Origin: Streptomyces sp. CC0208
GTDB taxonomy: Bacteria; Actinomycetota; Actinomycetes; Streptomycetales; Streptomycetaceae
Direction of reading: 5' to 3'
NCBI RefSeq assembly: GCF_003443735.1
Contig: NZ_CP031969.1
Location: forward strand, 2,480,001-2,544,000
DNA: 64,000 nt
Made by a program: the position numbers and the translations under genes. The first letter of the stretch is position 1. The number at the start of each line of letters is the position of its first letter. Below, one piece after another: positions 30,212 through 37,681 of the stretch. A model generated the notes under the pieces. That model saw only the letters and a program-made list of their open reading frames with translations. It was not told the origin of the DNA and did not search any database.

Positions 30212-30743
30212 CAGGCTCACCTCGTCGTGAATGGGGATCTTGAGGGTCGTATGGTTACCGACGGGTGCTACCCGATCGTATGTACCTGATCCGGGGCGAG
30301 GCCACCACCCCTCGCGCGGCCGTTCGGCCCATGTCGACGGAATACGCCCCGGTGTCCGGCCGCCCGGAACGGGGCCTTGACGGTCATCGGCCTCAGCAGC
30401 CCTCCAGCCCTTACCGGGACCCACCTCTGCTGCCCCTACGGCCACTCGCCTCTGCTGCCCCTACGGCCACCCGCACCCACCGTCGAGACAGTCACCCACC
30501 CCGCCGTCCGACAGGCGCCCACCTCACCCATCCCAACGGCACCCTCCGCTGCCGCCCTGACAGGCACGCGCCCCATCCCGACGTCCATCCGCCGCCCCAG
30601 ACGTCGGGCATGTCCACTCCATAGCGGCTCGCGGTCCGTCGTGGTAGGCAGGAAGCCGCGTCCCGTCGAGGCCGGGAACGGCCAGGCCGGGCCGGGTTCG
30701 GCGATGTCGGGCCCTCCCCCGTGCGGCATACGCCCACGAGTCT
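30212..30743. other. Intergenic region between fadE-like gene and the LacI promoter
   Basis: No credible gene; the open frames here are proline/arginine-rich shadows. It contains the fadE promoter region with GGTTACCGACGGGT (30253-30266), followed by CGGGTGCTACCCG, an imperfect palindrome. It also holds a 22-bp direct repeat, CCTCTGCTGCCCCTACGGCCAC, at 30424-30445 and 30449-30470. Confidence 0.6.
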
Positions 30744-30771
30744 TTGTCGAAGCGCTTCGACAACCTATGGA
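30744..30771 (+). promoter_or_regulatory. Promoter of the lacI-GH31 operon with embedded operator
   Basis: TTGTCG (30744-30749) and TATGGA (30766-30771) are spaced 16 nt and resemble a housekeeping -35/-10 pair. The perfect 20-bp palindrome TTGTCGAAGCGCTTCGACAA (30744-30763) covers the -35 and spacer, so a bound LacI-type repressor would block polymerase. Confidence 0.75.
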
Positions 30772-30833
30772 CACCCACTCCCGGGAGAGCTACTGTCGAA
30801 CCACCCTCACCCGCACCTGTTCACACTGCGCAC

Positions 30834-30850
30834 TGTCGAAGCGCTTCACA
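30834..30850 (+). promoter_or_regulatory. Second LacI-type operator before the regulator gene
   Basis: TGTCGAAGCGCTTCACA, the same core as the site at 30744-30763, with one base missing from the right arm. It ends 16 nt before the regulator start. Centre-to-centre distance between the two sites is about 89 bp. Confidence 0.8.
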
Positions 30851-30866
30851 AAGCTTGGAGAGCTGG

Positions 30867-31880
30867 ATGGTCACCCTCGCCGAGGTCGCCCAGCACGCCG
30901 GAGTCTCGGCGAGCACGGTGAGCTATGTCCTCAGTGGCAAGCGGTCCATCTCGACGAGCACCCGGCAGCGGGTCGAGGAAAGCATCCGCGAACTCGGCTA
31001 CCACCCGAACGCCGGCGCCCGCGCCCTCGCCAGCAGCAGGTCGAACATCATCGCGCTGATGATCCCGCTCCGCACCGACATGTACGTGCCGGTGATGATG
31101 GAGATCGCCATCGCGGTCGCCACCACCGCGCGGACGCACGGGTACGACGTCCTGCTGCTCACCGGCGAGGAGGGCCCCGACGCCGTACGCCGCGTCACCG
31201 GCAGCGGGCTCGCCGACGCGATGATCCTGATGGATGTCGAACTCGACGACGAGCGGCTGCCGTTGCTGCGCGGCACCGACCAGCCGTCCGTGCTCATCGG
31301 CCTGCCCGCCGACACCTCCGGACTCACCTGTGTCGACCTCGACTTCCGGGCCACCGGCGCGCTGTGCGTCGAGCACCTCGCGAAGCTCGGTCACCGCGAC
31401 ATCGCTGTCATCGGCGAGGCCCCCGCGGTCTACGAACGGCACACCGGTTTCGCCGAGCGCACACTGGACGGACTCCGCTCGCGCGCCCAGGAGTTGGGCG
31501 TACGGCTGCTGCACCGGCCGTGCGAGGGCGGGTACGACGCGATGGCCGTGACCCTCGCCCGCATCCTCGACGAGCGCCCCTCCACCACGGGCTTCGTCGT
31601 GCAGAACGAACAGGCCGTCGAACCGCTCCTCGCGTTGCTGCGCCAGCAGGGCAGGGCCATCCCCGAGGACGTCTCGGTGGTGGCGATCTGCCCCGAACAG
31701 GTCGCCGTGCAGGCCTCGGTGCGGCTGACGTCGGTCGCCATCCCCGCCCAGGAGATGGGCCGGCACGCCCTGGAGCGTCTTGTCGCCAAGCTGGAGGGCC
31801 GCGGGGAGGACGAAGTGGTCCTGATCGAGCCCGAGTTGACGATCCGGTCGAGCACGGGCCCGGCGCCTTCGGTGTCCTGA
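30867..31880 (+). CDS. LacI-family transcriptional regulator of the xyloglucan locus
   Basis: 337 residues from ATG 30867 (GGAG 6 nt upstream). The N-terminal LacI helix-turn-helix reads VTLAEVAQHAGVSASTVSYVLSG, then the hinge helix NAGARALASSRSN. Residues about 60-330 form the periplasmic-binding-protein-like effector domain (NIIALMIPLRTD, GFVVQNEQAVEPL). It should bind the four GAAGCGCTTC palindromes, two in its own promoter (autoregulation) and two between the transporter and GH3 genes. The inducer is probably a xyloglucan-derived oligosaccharide (inference). The GH31 gene follows after 91 bp without another operator. Confidence 0.93.
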   Translation: MVTLAEVAQHAGVSASTVSYVLSGKRSISTSTRQRVEESIRELGYHPNAGARALASSRSNIIALMIPLRTDMYVPVMMEIAIAVATTARTHGYDVLLLTGEEGPDAVRRVTGSGLADAMILMDVELDDERLPLLRGTDQPSVLIGLPADTSGLTCVDLDFRATGALCVEHLAKLGHRDIAVIGEAPAVYERHTGFAERTLDGLRSRAQELGVRLLHRPCEGGYDAMAVTLARILDERPSTTGFVVQNEQAVEPLLALLRQQGRAIPEDVSVVAICPEQVAVQASVRLTSVAIPAQEMGRHALERLVAKLEGRGEDEVVLIEPELTIRSSTGPAPSVS

Positions 31881-31971
31881 CACCTCACCCACCGGATCCC
31901 ACCCACCTCACACCACGCGTTCCGTGCCTGTGCGGCACGCCCCTGTCTGCATTCCTTCAGGAGCACCCCTC

Positions 31972-34011
31972 GTGAATCAGCCTGCCGAAATCCAGCCCAA
32001 GGTCAGTCTCGCGCAGTCGTCCCCCACCGTCGGCACGTTCCGGGAGCGGGACGGCGCGCTGGAGTGGAGCGGGCGTCAGGAGACCGTACGTGTCGAGCCC
32101 TGGGGCCCGGACGCGGTGCGGGTGCGTGCCCGGCTCGGCGGGCCGATCCTGGAGGGGCTGCCGGGCGCCCTGCTCGGCGAGGCGCCGGCCACCGAGAGCA
32201 CGGTCAAGATCGTTGACGGCGAAGGGCAGTTGACGGTGGGCGCGCTGACCGTCCAGGTCGACGCCGAGGGGCAGATCCGGTTCCTGCGCACCCAGGACTC
32301 CGCCGAACTCCTCGCGGAGGCCCGCGCCCACTTCTGGTGGCCCGGCTCGCGTCTGTACACCGCGGTCGGCAACGGCCACCACCGCCTTGAGCAGCGCTTC
32401 GCCGCCTACGACGACGAGAAGCTGTACGGCCTCGGCCAGCACCAGCACGGCAAGCTGGACCAGAAGGGCCTGGTCCTCGACCTGATCCAGCGCAACGCCG
32501 AGGTCTCCATCCCGGTCCTCGCCTCCAGCCGCGGCTACACCCTGCTGTGGAACAACCCGGCGATCGGCCGGGTGGAGCTGGCCCGCAACGGCACGCGCTG
32601 GGTGGCCGACTCGGCCCGCCAGATCGACTACTGGATCACCGCGGGCACCCCGGCCGACGGCCAGCGCCGGTACAGCGCGGTGACCGGCCGTACGCCGATG
32701 CTGCCGGAGTGGGCGGCGGGCTTCTGGCAGTGCAAGCTGCGCTACCGCACCCAGGACGAACTCCTGGCCGTGGCACGGGCGTACAAGCGGCGTGGCCTGC
32801 CGATCTCGGCGATCGTCTGCGACTTCTTCCACTGGACGCACCTCGGCGAGTGGAAGTTCGACCCGGCCGAGTGGCCCGACCCGGCGGCGATGGTCCGTGA
32901 ACTGGAGGAGCTGGGCATCAAGTTGGTGGTGAGCGTCTGGCCGTCGGTGTCGCCGCTCAGCGAGAACCACTCCCTGATGGAGCAGCGCGGCTATTTCATC
33001 GGCACCCAGTACGGCCCGATGGCGCACGCCGACTGGCCGGACAAGGGGGTCGCCTCGACCGTCCAGGTCGCCTTCTACGACGCCACGAACCCCGAGGCCC
33101 GGGAGTTCATGTGGTCGAAGGTCCGCGACAACTACCTCGCCCCGTACGGCATCACGGCCTTCTGGCTGGACGCCTGCGAGCCGGAGCTCAAGCCGGGCTT
33201 CCAGGAGAACCTGCGCTACTGGGCGGGTCCCGGCCTGGAGGTCGGCAACATGTACCCGGCCGAGAACTCCCGCACCTTCCACGAGGGCCTGAGCGCCGAG
33301 GGCGAGGAGGTCATCACCCTCAACCGCTCGGCCTGGGCGGGCAGTCAGCGCTACGGCGCCGCCCTGTGGTCCGGTGACATCGGCACCGACTTCCCGACTC
33401 TGCGCGACCAGATCGCGGCCGGTCTCAACACCGCGATGTCCGGCATCCCCTGGTGGAACACCGACATCGGCGGCTTCCACGGCGGCGATCCGGACGACCC
33501 GGCGTACCGCGAGGTGATGGTCCGCTGGTTCCAGTTCGGTGCGCTGTCCCCGCTGATGCGGCTGCACGGCTTCCGCGACCCGGGCATGCCGCTGGGTCCG
33601 GACATGACGGGCGGCCCGAACGAGGTGTGGTCGTACGGCGAGGAAGCCGGCGCGATCATGGAGAAGTACCTGCGGCTGCGCGAGCGGCTGAAGCCGTATG
33701 TCCTGAAGGTCATGCGCGAGGCCCACGAGGAGGGCCTGACGCCGATGCGCCCGCTGTTCCTGGAGTTCCCGGAGGACCAGGCGGCGTGGGCGGTCGACGA
33801 CGCGTACCTCTTCGGTGCGGACCTCCTGGTCGCCCCGGTCCTCACGGCCGGTGCGACGGCCCGGACGGCCTATCTCCCGGCGGGCGCGACCTGGACGGAC
33901 GCGTGGACCGGCCGGACGTACGAGGGCGGTACGACGGTGACCGTGGACGCGCCGCTGGACCGTATCCCGCTGTTCCTGCGGGACGGGGCCAGGCTTCCGG
34001 TGGCGGAGTAG
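31972..34011 (+). CDS. GH31 glycoside hydrolase, probable alpha-xylosidase
   Basis: 679 residues from GTG 31972 (AGGAG 8 nt upstream). No signal peptide, so it is cytoplasmic. The GH31 nucleophile lies in FWLDACEPEL (Asp400) and the acid/base in WSGDIGTDF (Asp469). VSVWPSVSP and the RWFQFGALSPLMRLHG signature are also present. GH31 includes alpha-glucosidases and alpha-xylosidases. With GH74, GH12, GH42, GH95 and GH3 alongside, removal of alpha-1,6-xylose from xyloglucan oligosaccharides is the favoured role. It shares a transcript with the LacI regulator. Confidence 0.92.
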   Translation: MNQPAEIQPKVSLAQSSPTVGTFRERDGALEWSGRQETVRVEPWGPDAVRVRARLGGPILEGLPGALLGEAPATESTVKIVDGEGQLTVGALTVQVDAEGQIRFLRTQDSAELLAEARAHFWWPGSRLYTAVGNGHHRLEQRFAAYDDEKLYGLGQHQHGKLDQKGLVLDLIQRNAEVSIPVLASSRGYTLLWNNPAIGRVELARNGTRWVADSARQIDYWITAGTPADGQRRYSAVTGRTPMLPEWAAGFWQCKLRYRTQDELLAVARAYKRRGLPISAIVCDFFHWTHLGEWKFDPAEWPDPAAMVRELEELGIKLVVSVWPSVSPLSENHSLMEQRGYFIGTQYGPMAHADWPDKGVASTVQVAFYDATNPEAREFMWSKVRDNYLAPYGITAFWLDACEPELKPGFQENLRYWAGPGLEVGNMYPAENSRTFHEGLSAEGEEVITLNRSAWAGSQRYGAALWSGDIGTDFPTLRDQIAAGLNTAMSGIPWWNTDIGGFHGGDPDDPAYREVMVRWFQFGALSPLMRLHGFRDPGMPLGPDMTGGPNEVWSYGEEAGAIMEKYLRLRERLKPYVLKVMREAHEEGLTPMRPLFLEFPEDQAAWAVDDAYLFGADLLVAPVLTAGATARTAYLPAGATWTDAWTGRTYEGGTTVTVDAPLDRIPLFLRDGARLPVAE

Positions 34012-34021
34012 CGACAGTCGG

Positions 34022-34054
34022 AGCGGCCGGTCCCACGGGGGTGGGCCGGCCGCT
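34022..34054. terminator. Bidirectional hairpin between GH31 and chorismate mutase genes
   Basis: AGCGGCCGG (34022-34030) and CCGGCCGCT (34046-34054), extended inward by CCCAC/GTGGG with one bulged base. It lies 10 nt after the GH31 stop and 14 nt beyond the convergent stop. Confidence 0.85.
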
Positions 34055-34068
34055 TCGTCGTGTGGGGG

Positions 34069-34689
34069 TCAGCTTCCGCAGACGGAGTGCAGGGCGCGGG
34101 CCAGGGCCCGGGTGTGCAGGGCGTCGAGGTGGTCCTCGTGGTGGACCTGGAGGGCGGCCAGCGCCAGCTCGGGGCGGCAGGTGAACGCGCCGCGGTCGTC
34201 GGCCGTGGCGGCGAGGGCCTCGACCAGCGCGCTGGTCACCCGGTTGATCTCCTGCCGTACGACACTCAGGTCCGGCTTGGTCGTCGGCGCCTGGTCGGGG
34301 TGGTCGGTCCACCGCTGGAACAGGCCGCGCTGGACGGTCTTGTTGGCCTCGATCTGGTCGCGGAAGATCACCCGGATCTCGTCCGGGTCGGCACCGAGCT
34401 GCTGGGCCTGGGCGGCGACGTTGTCGAGGACCTGCTGTTCGCGGGCGGGGTCGTCGATGGGGCTGTCGGTGCCCCACTTGGCGGCGGCGACCAGGTCGGC
34501 CGTGGCCAGGCGTTCGGCGGCGAGTTCGACGACGGGATGCAGGGCGGAGAGGGAGCGGGCGGCGGAGTGGGGTGCCGCGGGCGGGCCGGAGACCGGAACC
34601 GCGACCGCGGTACCCGTCGCGGTGAGAACGACGGCCGCGGTCGCGGTCACGGTGGTCAGGGCGCGCCGGAGGGGGGTGGTGGTACGCAT
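34069..34689 (-). CDS. Secreted chorismate mutase, AroQ-gamma type
   Basis: 206 residues. A signal peptide (MRTTTPLRRALTTVTATAAV, cleavage after about 30) precedes an all-helical domain very like the exported chorismate mutase Rv1885c of Mycobacterium tuberculosis. Shared features are AAERLATADLVAAAKWG, the DPDEIRVIFRDQIEANKTVQ helix, PDLSVVRQEIN, and two cysteines (TCRPE and HSVCGS) that can form the disulphide of this class. It converts chorismate to prephenate outside the cytoplasm; its physiological purpose is unclear. It is the last gene of the leftward xyloglucan train, 35 bp after GH12. Confidence 0.9.
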   Translation of the reverse strand: MRTTTPLRRALTTVTATAAVVLTATGTAVAVPVSGPPAAPHSAARSLSALHPVVELAAERLATADLVAAAKWGTDSPIDDPAREQQVLDNVAAQAQQLGADPDEIRVIFRDQIEANKTVQRGLFQRWTDHPDQAPTTKPDLSVVRQEINRVTSALVEALAATADDRGAFTCRPELALAALQVHHEDHLDALHTRALARALHSVCGS

Positions 34690-34724
34690 GTCCCCATCAA
34701 ACCCGACGGACCCCCATGATCAGG

Positions 34725-35435
34725 TCAACTGCTGCTCACGGTCAGGTTGTTGGTGGTGAAGTTCAGACCACCGGACGAGCTGGTGATCTCGAAGCCGAAC
34801 TGCACGTCCCCGATGGTCTCGTTGCCGAACCAGCCCTTGGTGTCCTTGATCCACTTCAGGATCGGGAGGACGTTGACCGTGCCCGAGGTCGAGTTCGAGG
34901 TGCGCACGAAGGAGAACACCTGGTTCGACCCGTTGGTGCCCTTGTACACGGTCCAGGTGTGGCCGCCGAGCGTCACATTGCCCTGTGAGGTGCCGAGGGG
35001 ACCGACGGCTCCGGTCTTGTTGACCCAGAGCATGATCTCGTACTTGTAGTTGGTGTCCCAGATGTCGTACGACGTGTTGTACGCACCGGACGACGGGACC
35101 GAGACGTTGTAGTTGCTGGAGAGCGAACCCAGCGAGGTGATCGACTTGTTGACCACCTTCTTGGAGTTCGGGTAGGACTTGATGCCGCCGGTGTTGGGGT
35201 GGTCGGCCCAGACGCCCCAGTTGGTGCCGGAGTTGGCCCAGATGCACTGGCTGCCGGCGCCGGAGCCCCAGATGTTGTTGTAGAGGGTGTAGCCGTTCAG
35301 GCTCGTGTTGCCGTACTGGTCGCAGGTGTTCCAGACGGCGGCGGAGGCGGGGGCGGAGGCGAGTCCGACGGTGGCGCCGACGGCCATCGCCGGGGCCAGT
35401 ACGGCCATGGTGATCTTGCGCAGGGTGCTTGCCAT
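34725..35435 (-). CDS. GH12 endo-beta-1,4-glucanase/xyloglucanase
   Basis: 236 residues from ATG 35435. A Sec-type signal peptide ends ASAPASA, with the mature protein starting AVWNTCDQYG. The catalytic glutamates match GH12: YEIMLWVNK (Glu133, nucleophile) and FGFEITSSSGG (Glu216, acid/base). There is no carbohydrate-binding module. GH12 enzymes cut cellulose, beta-1,3-1,4-glucan or xyloglucan; the last is favoured by context. It starts 38 bp downstream of the GH95 stop on the same strand. Confidence 0.93.
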   Translation of the reverse strand: MASTLRKITMAVLAPAMAVGATVGLASAPASAAVWNTCDQYGNTSLNGYTLYNNIWGSGAGSQCIWANSGTNWGVWADHPNTGGIKSYPNSKKVVNKSITSLGSLSSNYNVSVPSSGAYNTSYDIWDTNYKYEIMLWVNKTGAVGPLGTSQGNVTLGGHTWTVYKGTNGSNQVFSFVRTSNSTSGTVNVLPILKWIKDTKGWFGNETIGDVQFGFEITSSSGGLNFTTNNLTVSSS

Positions 35436-35473
35436 GGTGTCCCTTCCATGGGTGGGGGGAAATGCGGGGGTGG

Positions 35474-37681
35474 TTACCACGCCTCCAGACGGATGACGTG
35501 GTCTTCTCCGGCGATGAGGTCGAGCGGCTCGGTGCCGGAGGAAGTCCTCAGTTCGACGCGGTGGGTGCGGGTGGGGCGCAGCACCGCGGTCGCTTCGGTG
35601 GAGCTCCAGGTGAGGTCGAGTTCGGACCCGAACCTGGTGCGGATGCCCCGTAGTTCACCTCGGGGGCAGCTGGTGGGAACCGCCGGGAGCAGCACCAGCC
35701 GGTCCGGCGTGGACTGGACGAGCATCTCGACGAGGACGGCGGGCAGCGTGTGGGCTGCGTCCGCGTTGTAGACGTTCCGGTGCGGGTAGTGCGCGCTCAT
35801 CAGCGAGGTGTGGAAGAAGTCGCCCCCCAGGACCTGGCCGAGAGCGTGCGCGACCCGTTCTCCGTCGCGCAGCCGGGCCGCGACGAGGGCGTGGTGCAGG
35901 TGTCCGTGGGCCGAGTCGTTCTCGGCGCCGCGGAGTTCGAGGGCGCGGTGGGCGGCCCTGGCGAGGTCGGGGGTGTCGTAGGGGGTGATCTCGTCGAGGG
36001 GCCAGACGCCGTAGAGGTGACTGAGGTGGCGGTGGTCGTAGGTGTCGTCGAGGCCGGGCCAGGCCCATTCGGCGAGGGCTCCGTCGGCGTTGATCCGGTG
36101 CGGTGGGAGCCGGTCGGCGAGGGCCCGCCAGGCTTCCGCCTTCCCGGGGTGGTACGCGGCCGCCGTGAGCAGGGCGTGCCGGGCGGCCGAGAGGTCCATG
36201 GCCGCGTTGATCACGCCCCAACTGGCGTTCGCGGGGCGGTTCTCGGGCGAGTAGGAGGGGACGACGACGAGATGGCCGTCGGCGTCGGTGCGGGTGAGGA
36301 AGTCCTCGTAGAACAGGGCGACTTCGGCGAGGGCGCGGGCGGTGCGCGGGTCCTGTTCGCCGCGGGTCTCGTCGTGGTCGACGAGGGGCTTGAGCAGCCA
36401 GTCGGCGCCGGCCGTCCACAGGTGCAGCGGGTACTCGCGCTCGAAGTGGTACGTCAGCCCGGATTCGCCGTCGGAGTGCGGCGGGGCCACGACACCCCGG
36501 GCGCCGAAGATCTCGCGGGCGTTGTCCTGCCAGTCCGGAAGCTGACGATCGATCAGCGAGGCGAGGGCCGCCGTGACTTCGGGGAGTGCGGCGCAGGCGG
36601 CCGACGCGGTCTGGAGGTTGACGTTGGCGTCGTTGGTGAAGGCGCCCGACCAGGCCGTGTCCCAGTCGCCGGTCCACAGGCCGGTGAGGCGGGGCGGGAA
36701 GAGGCCGGCGGCGGAGAGCAGGTGATAGCGGCCGGCGGCGAAGAGGCGTTCCAGGAGGGCGGGACTGTCGGGCCGCTCCAGCAAATCCGAGCCGGGCAGG
36801 GCGCGTTCGGCGGGGTCGGCGCCGAGGTCGAGGGTGACGCGCTCGTAGGCCGCGCGGTGCAGGGCGGTGTGCCTGTCGAGGAGCCGGGCGAACGCGTCGG
36901 ACGCGGACTCCGCCTCGGTGTCGGACTCGGGGACCAGATCACGCAGGGCCTCGGCGTGCGGTGCGGTGTCCAGTTCGCCGGTGTGGCGTACGACGCGGGT
37001 CAGCAGCAGGACCGACTCGGCGCCGGTGACGCGGGCGCCGGGCGGGACGAGCGCGGTGCGGCCGCCCGTGGGGACGACCAGGGTGATGCCGGTGTAGCGG
37101 CGGTCGCTGTCGGGGTAGCGGACGCGGAGGGTGAGCAAGGCCCCCTCGGCGGCGCGGACGATGCTCTGGCCGACCATCAGGCCGTGGGGGGCGCCGGGAA
37201 GCCGGTGGTCCAGCGAGACGACCAGGTCCGCCGCCCGGACGTGCTGGACGATGACGTCGTCCGCGCGGGAGACGAAGACCTGGCCGCGCCACTCCTCGCA
37301 CTCGGTGCGCAGGACACCGGTGGTGAAGTCGACGGACCGGCGGTAGCCGGAGGTGGGCGCGCTCGGGCGGCGCAGCCGGATCTGGAAGGCGGGGTGGAAG
37401 GGCTGCACCCACTGGAGCGGCCGGCCGTCCGTGAAGCGCTCGGCGGCGTCGAGCTCACCGGCGAGCAACCGGTCCTGGAGTGCGGGGAGTTCGGCGGCCA
37501 GGCGGGGCGGGCGGGCGTGTTCGGAGCCGTTGGGACGGACGAGGGTGTGGTGGGTGACGACGACCCGCTCGTCGTCCGGCGCGCCGAACAGGAGGGCGCC
37601 GTGGTGGCCGTTGCCGCTGAGGAAGCCGTCCTCCCAGCGGGTGGCGGGCGCGGGTTCCCAGGTGCCGTGGATCACGTTCAT
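35474..37681 (-). CDS. GH95 glycoside hydrolase, probable alpha-L-fucosidase
   Basis: 735 residues, no signal peptide, so cytoplasmic. The N-terminal beta domain begins WEDGFLSGNGHHGALLFG. The (alpha/alpha)6 barrel carries FTNDANVNLQTA, supplying asparagines that activate water in GH95, and LAEWAWPGLDDTYDHRHLSH, with the candidate acid Glu and the HRHxSHLYG signature. The distal aspartate loop reads YNADAAHTLPAVL rather than the usual FQIDGNFGG, and the protein is somewhat shorter than typical. Some GH95 enzymes are alpha-L-galactosidases. Removal of fucose from xyloglucan side chains is inferred. Its start overlaps the GH42 stop (ATGA). Confidence 0.87.
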   Translation of the reverse strand: MNVIHGTWEPAPATRWEDGFLSGNGHHGALLFGAPDDERVVVTHHTLVRPNGSEHARPPRLAAELPALQDRLLAGELDAAERFTDGRPLQWVQPFHPAFQIRLRRPSAPTSGYRRSVDFTTGVLRTECEEWRGQVFVSRADDVIVQHVRAADLVVSLDHRLPGAPHGLMVGQSIVRAAEGALLTLRVRYPDSDRRYTGITLVVPTGGRTALVPPGARVTGAESVLLLTRVVRHTGELDTAPHAEALRDLVPESDTEAESASDAFARLLDRHTALHRAAYERVTLDLGADPAERALPGSDLLERPDSPALLERLFAAGRYHLLSAAGLFPPRLTGLWTGDWDTAWSGAFTNDANVNLQTASAACAALPEVTAALASLIDRQLPDWQDNAREIFGARGVVAPPHSDGESGLTYHFEREYPLHLWTAGADWLLKPLVDHDETRGEQDPRTARALAEVALFYEDFLTRTDADGHLVVVPSYSPENRPANASWGVINAAMDLSAARHALLTAAAYHPGKAEAWRALADRLPPHRINADGALAEWAWPGLDDTYDHRHLSHLYGVWPLDEITPYDTPDLARAAHRALELRGAENDSAHGHLHHALVAARLRDGERVAHALGQVLGGDFFHTSLMSAHYPHRNVYNADAAHTLPAVLVEMLVQSTPDRLVLLPAVPTSCPRGELRGIRTRFGSELDLTWSSTEATAVLRPTRTHRVELRTSSGTEPLDLIAGEDHVIRLEAW

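Noticed and set aside
30265..30624. A 119-codon plus-strand frame in the intergenic region
   Set aside because: Pro/Arg/His-rich low-complexity translation, no ribosome-binding site and an internal DNA direct repeat. No homology pattern recognised.
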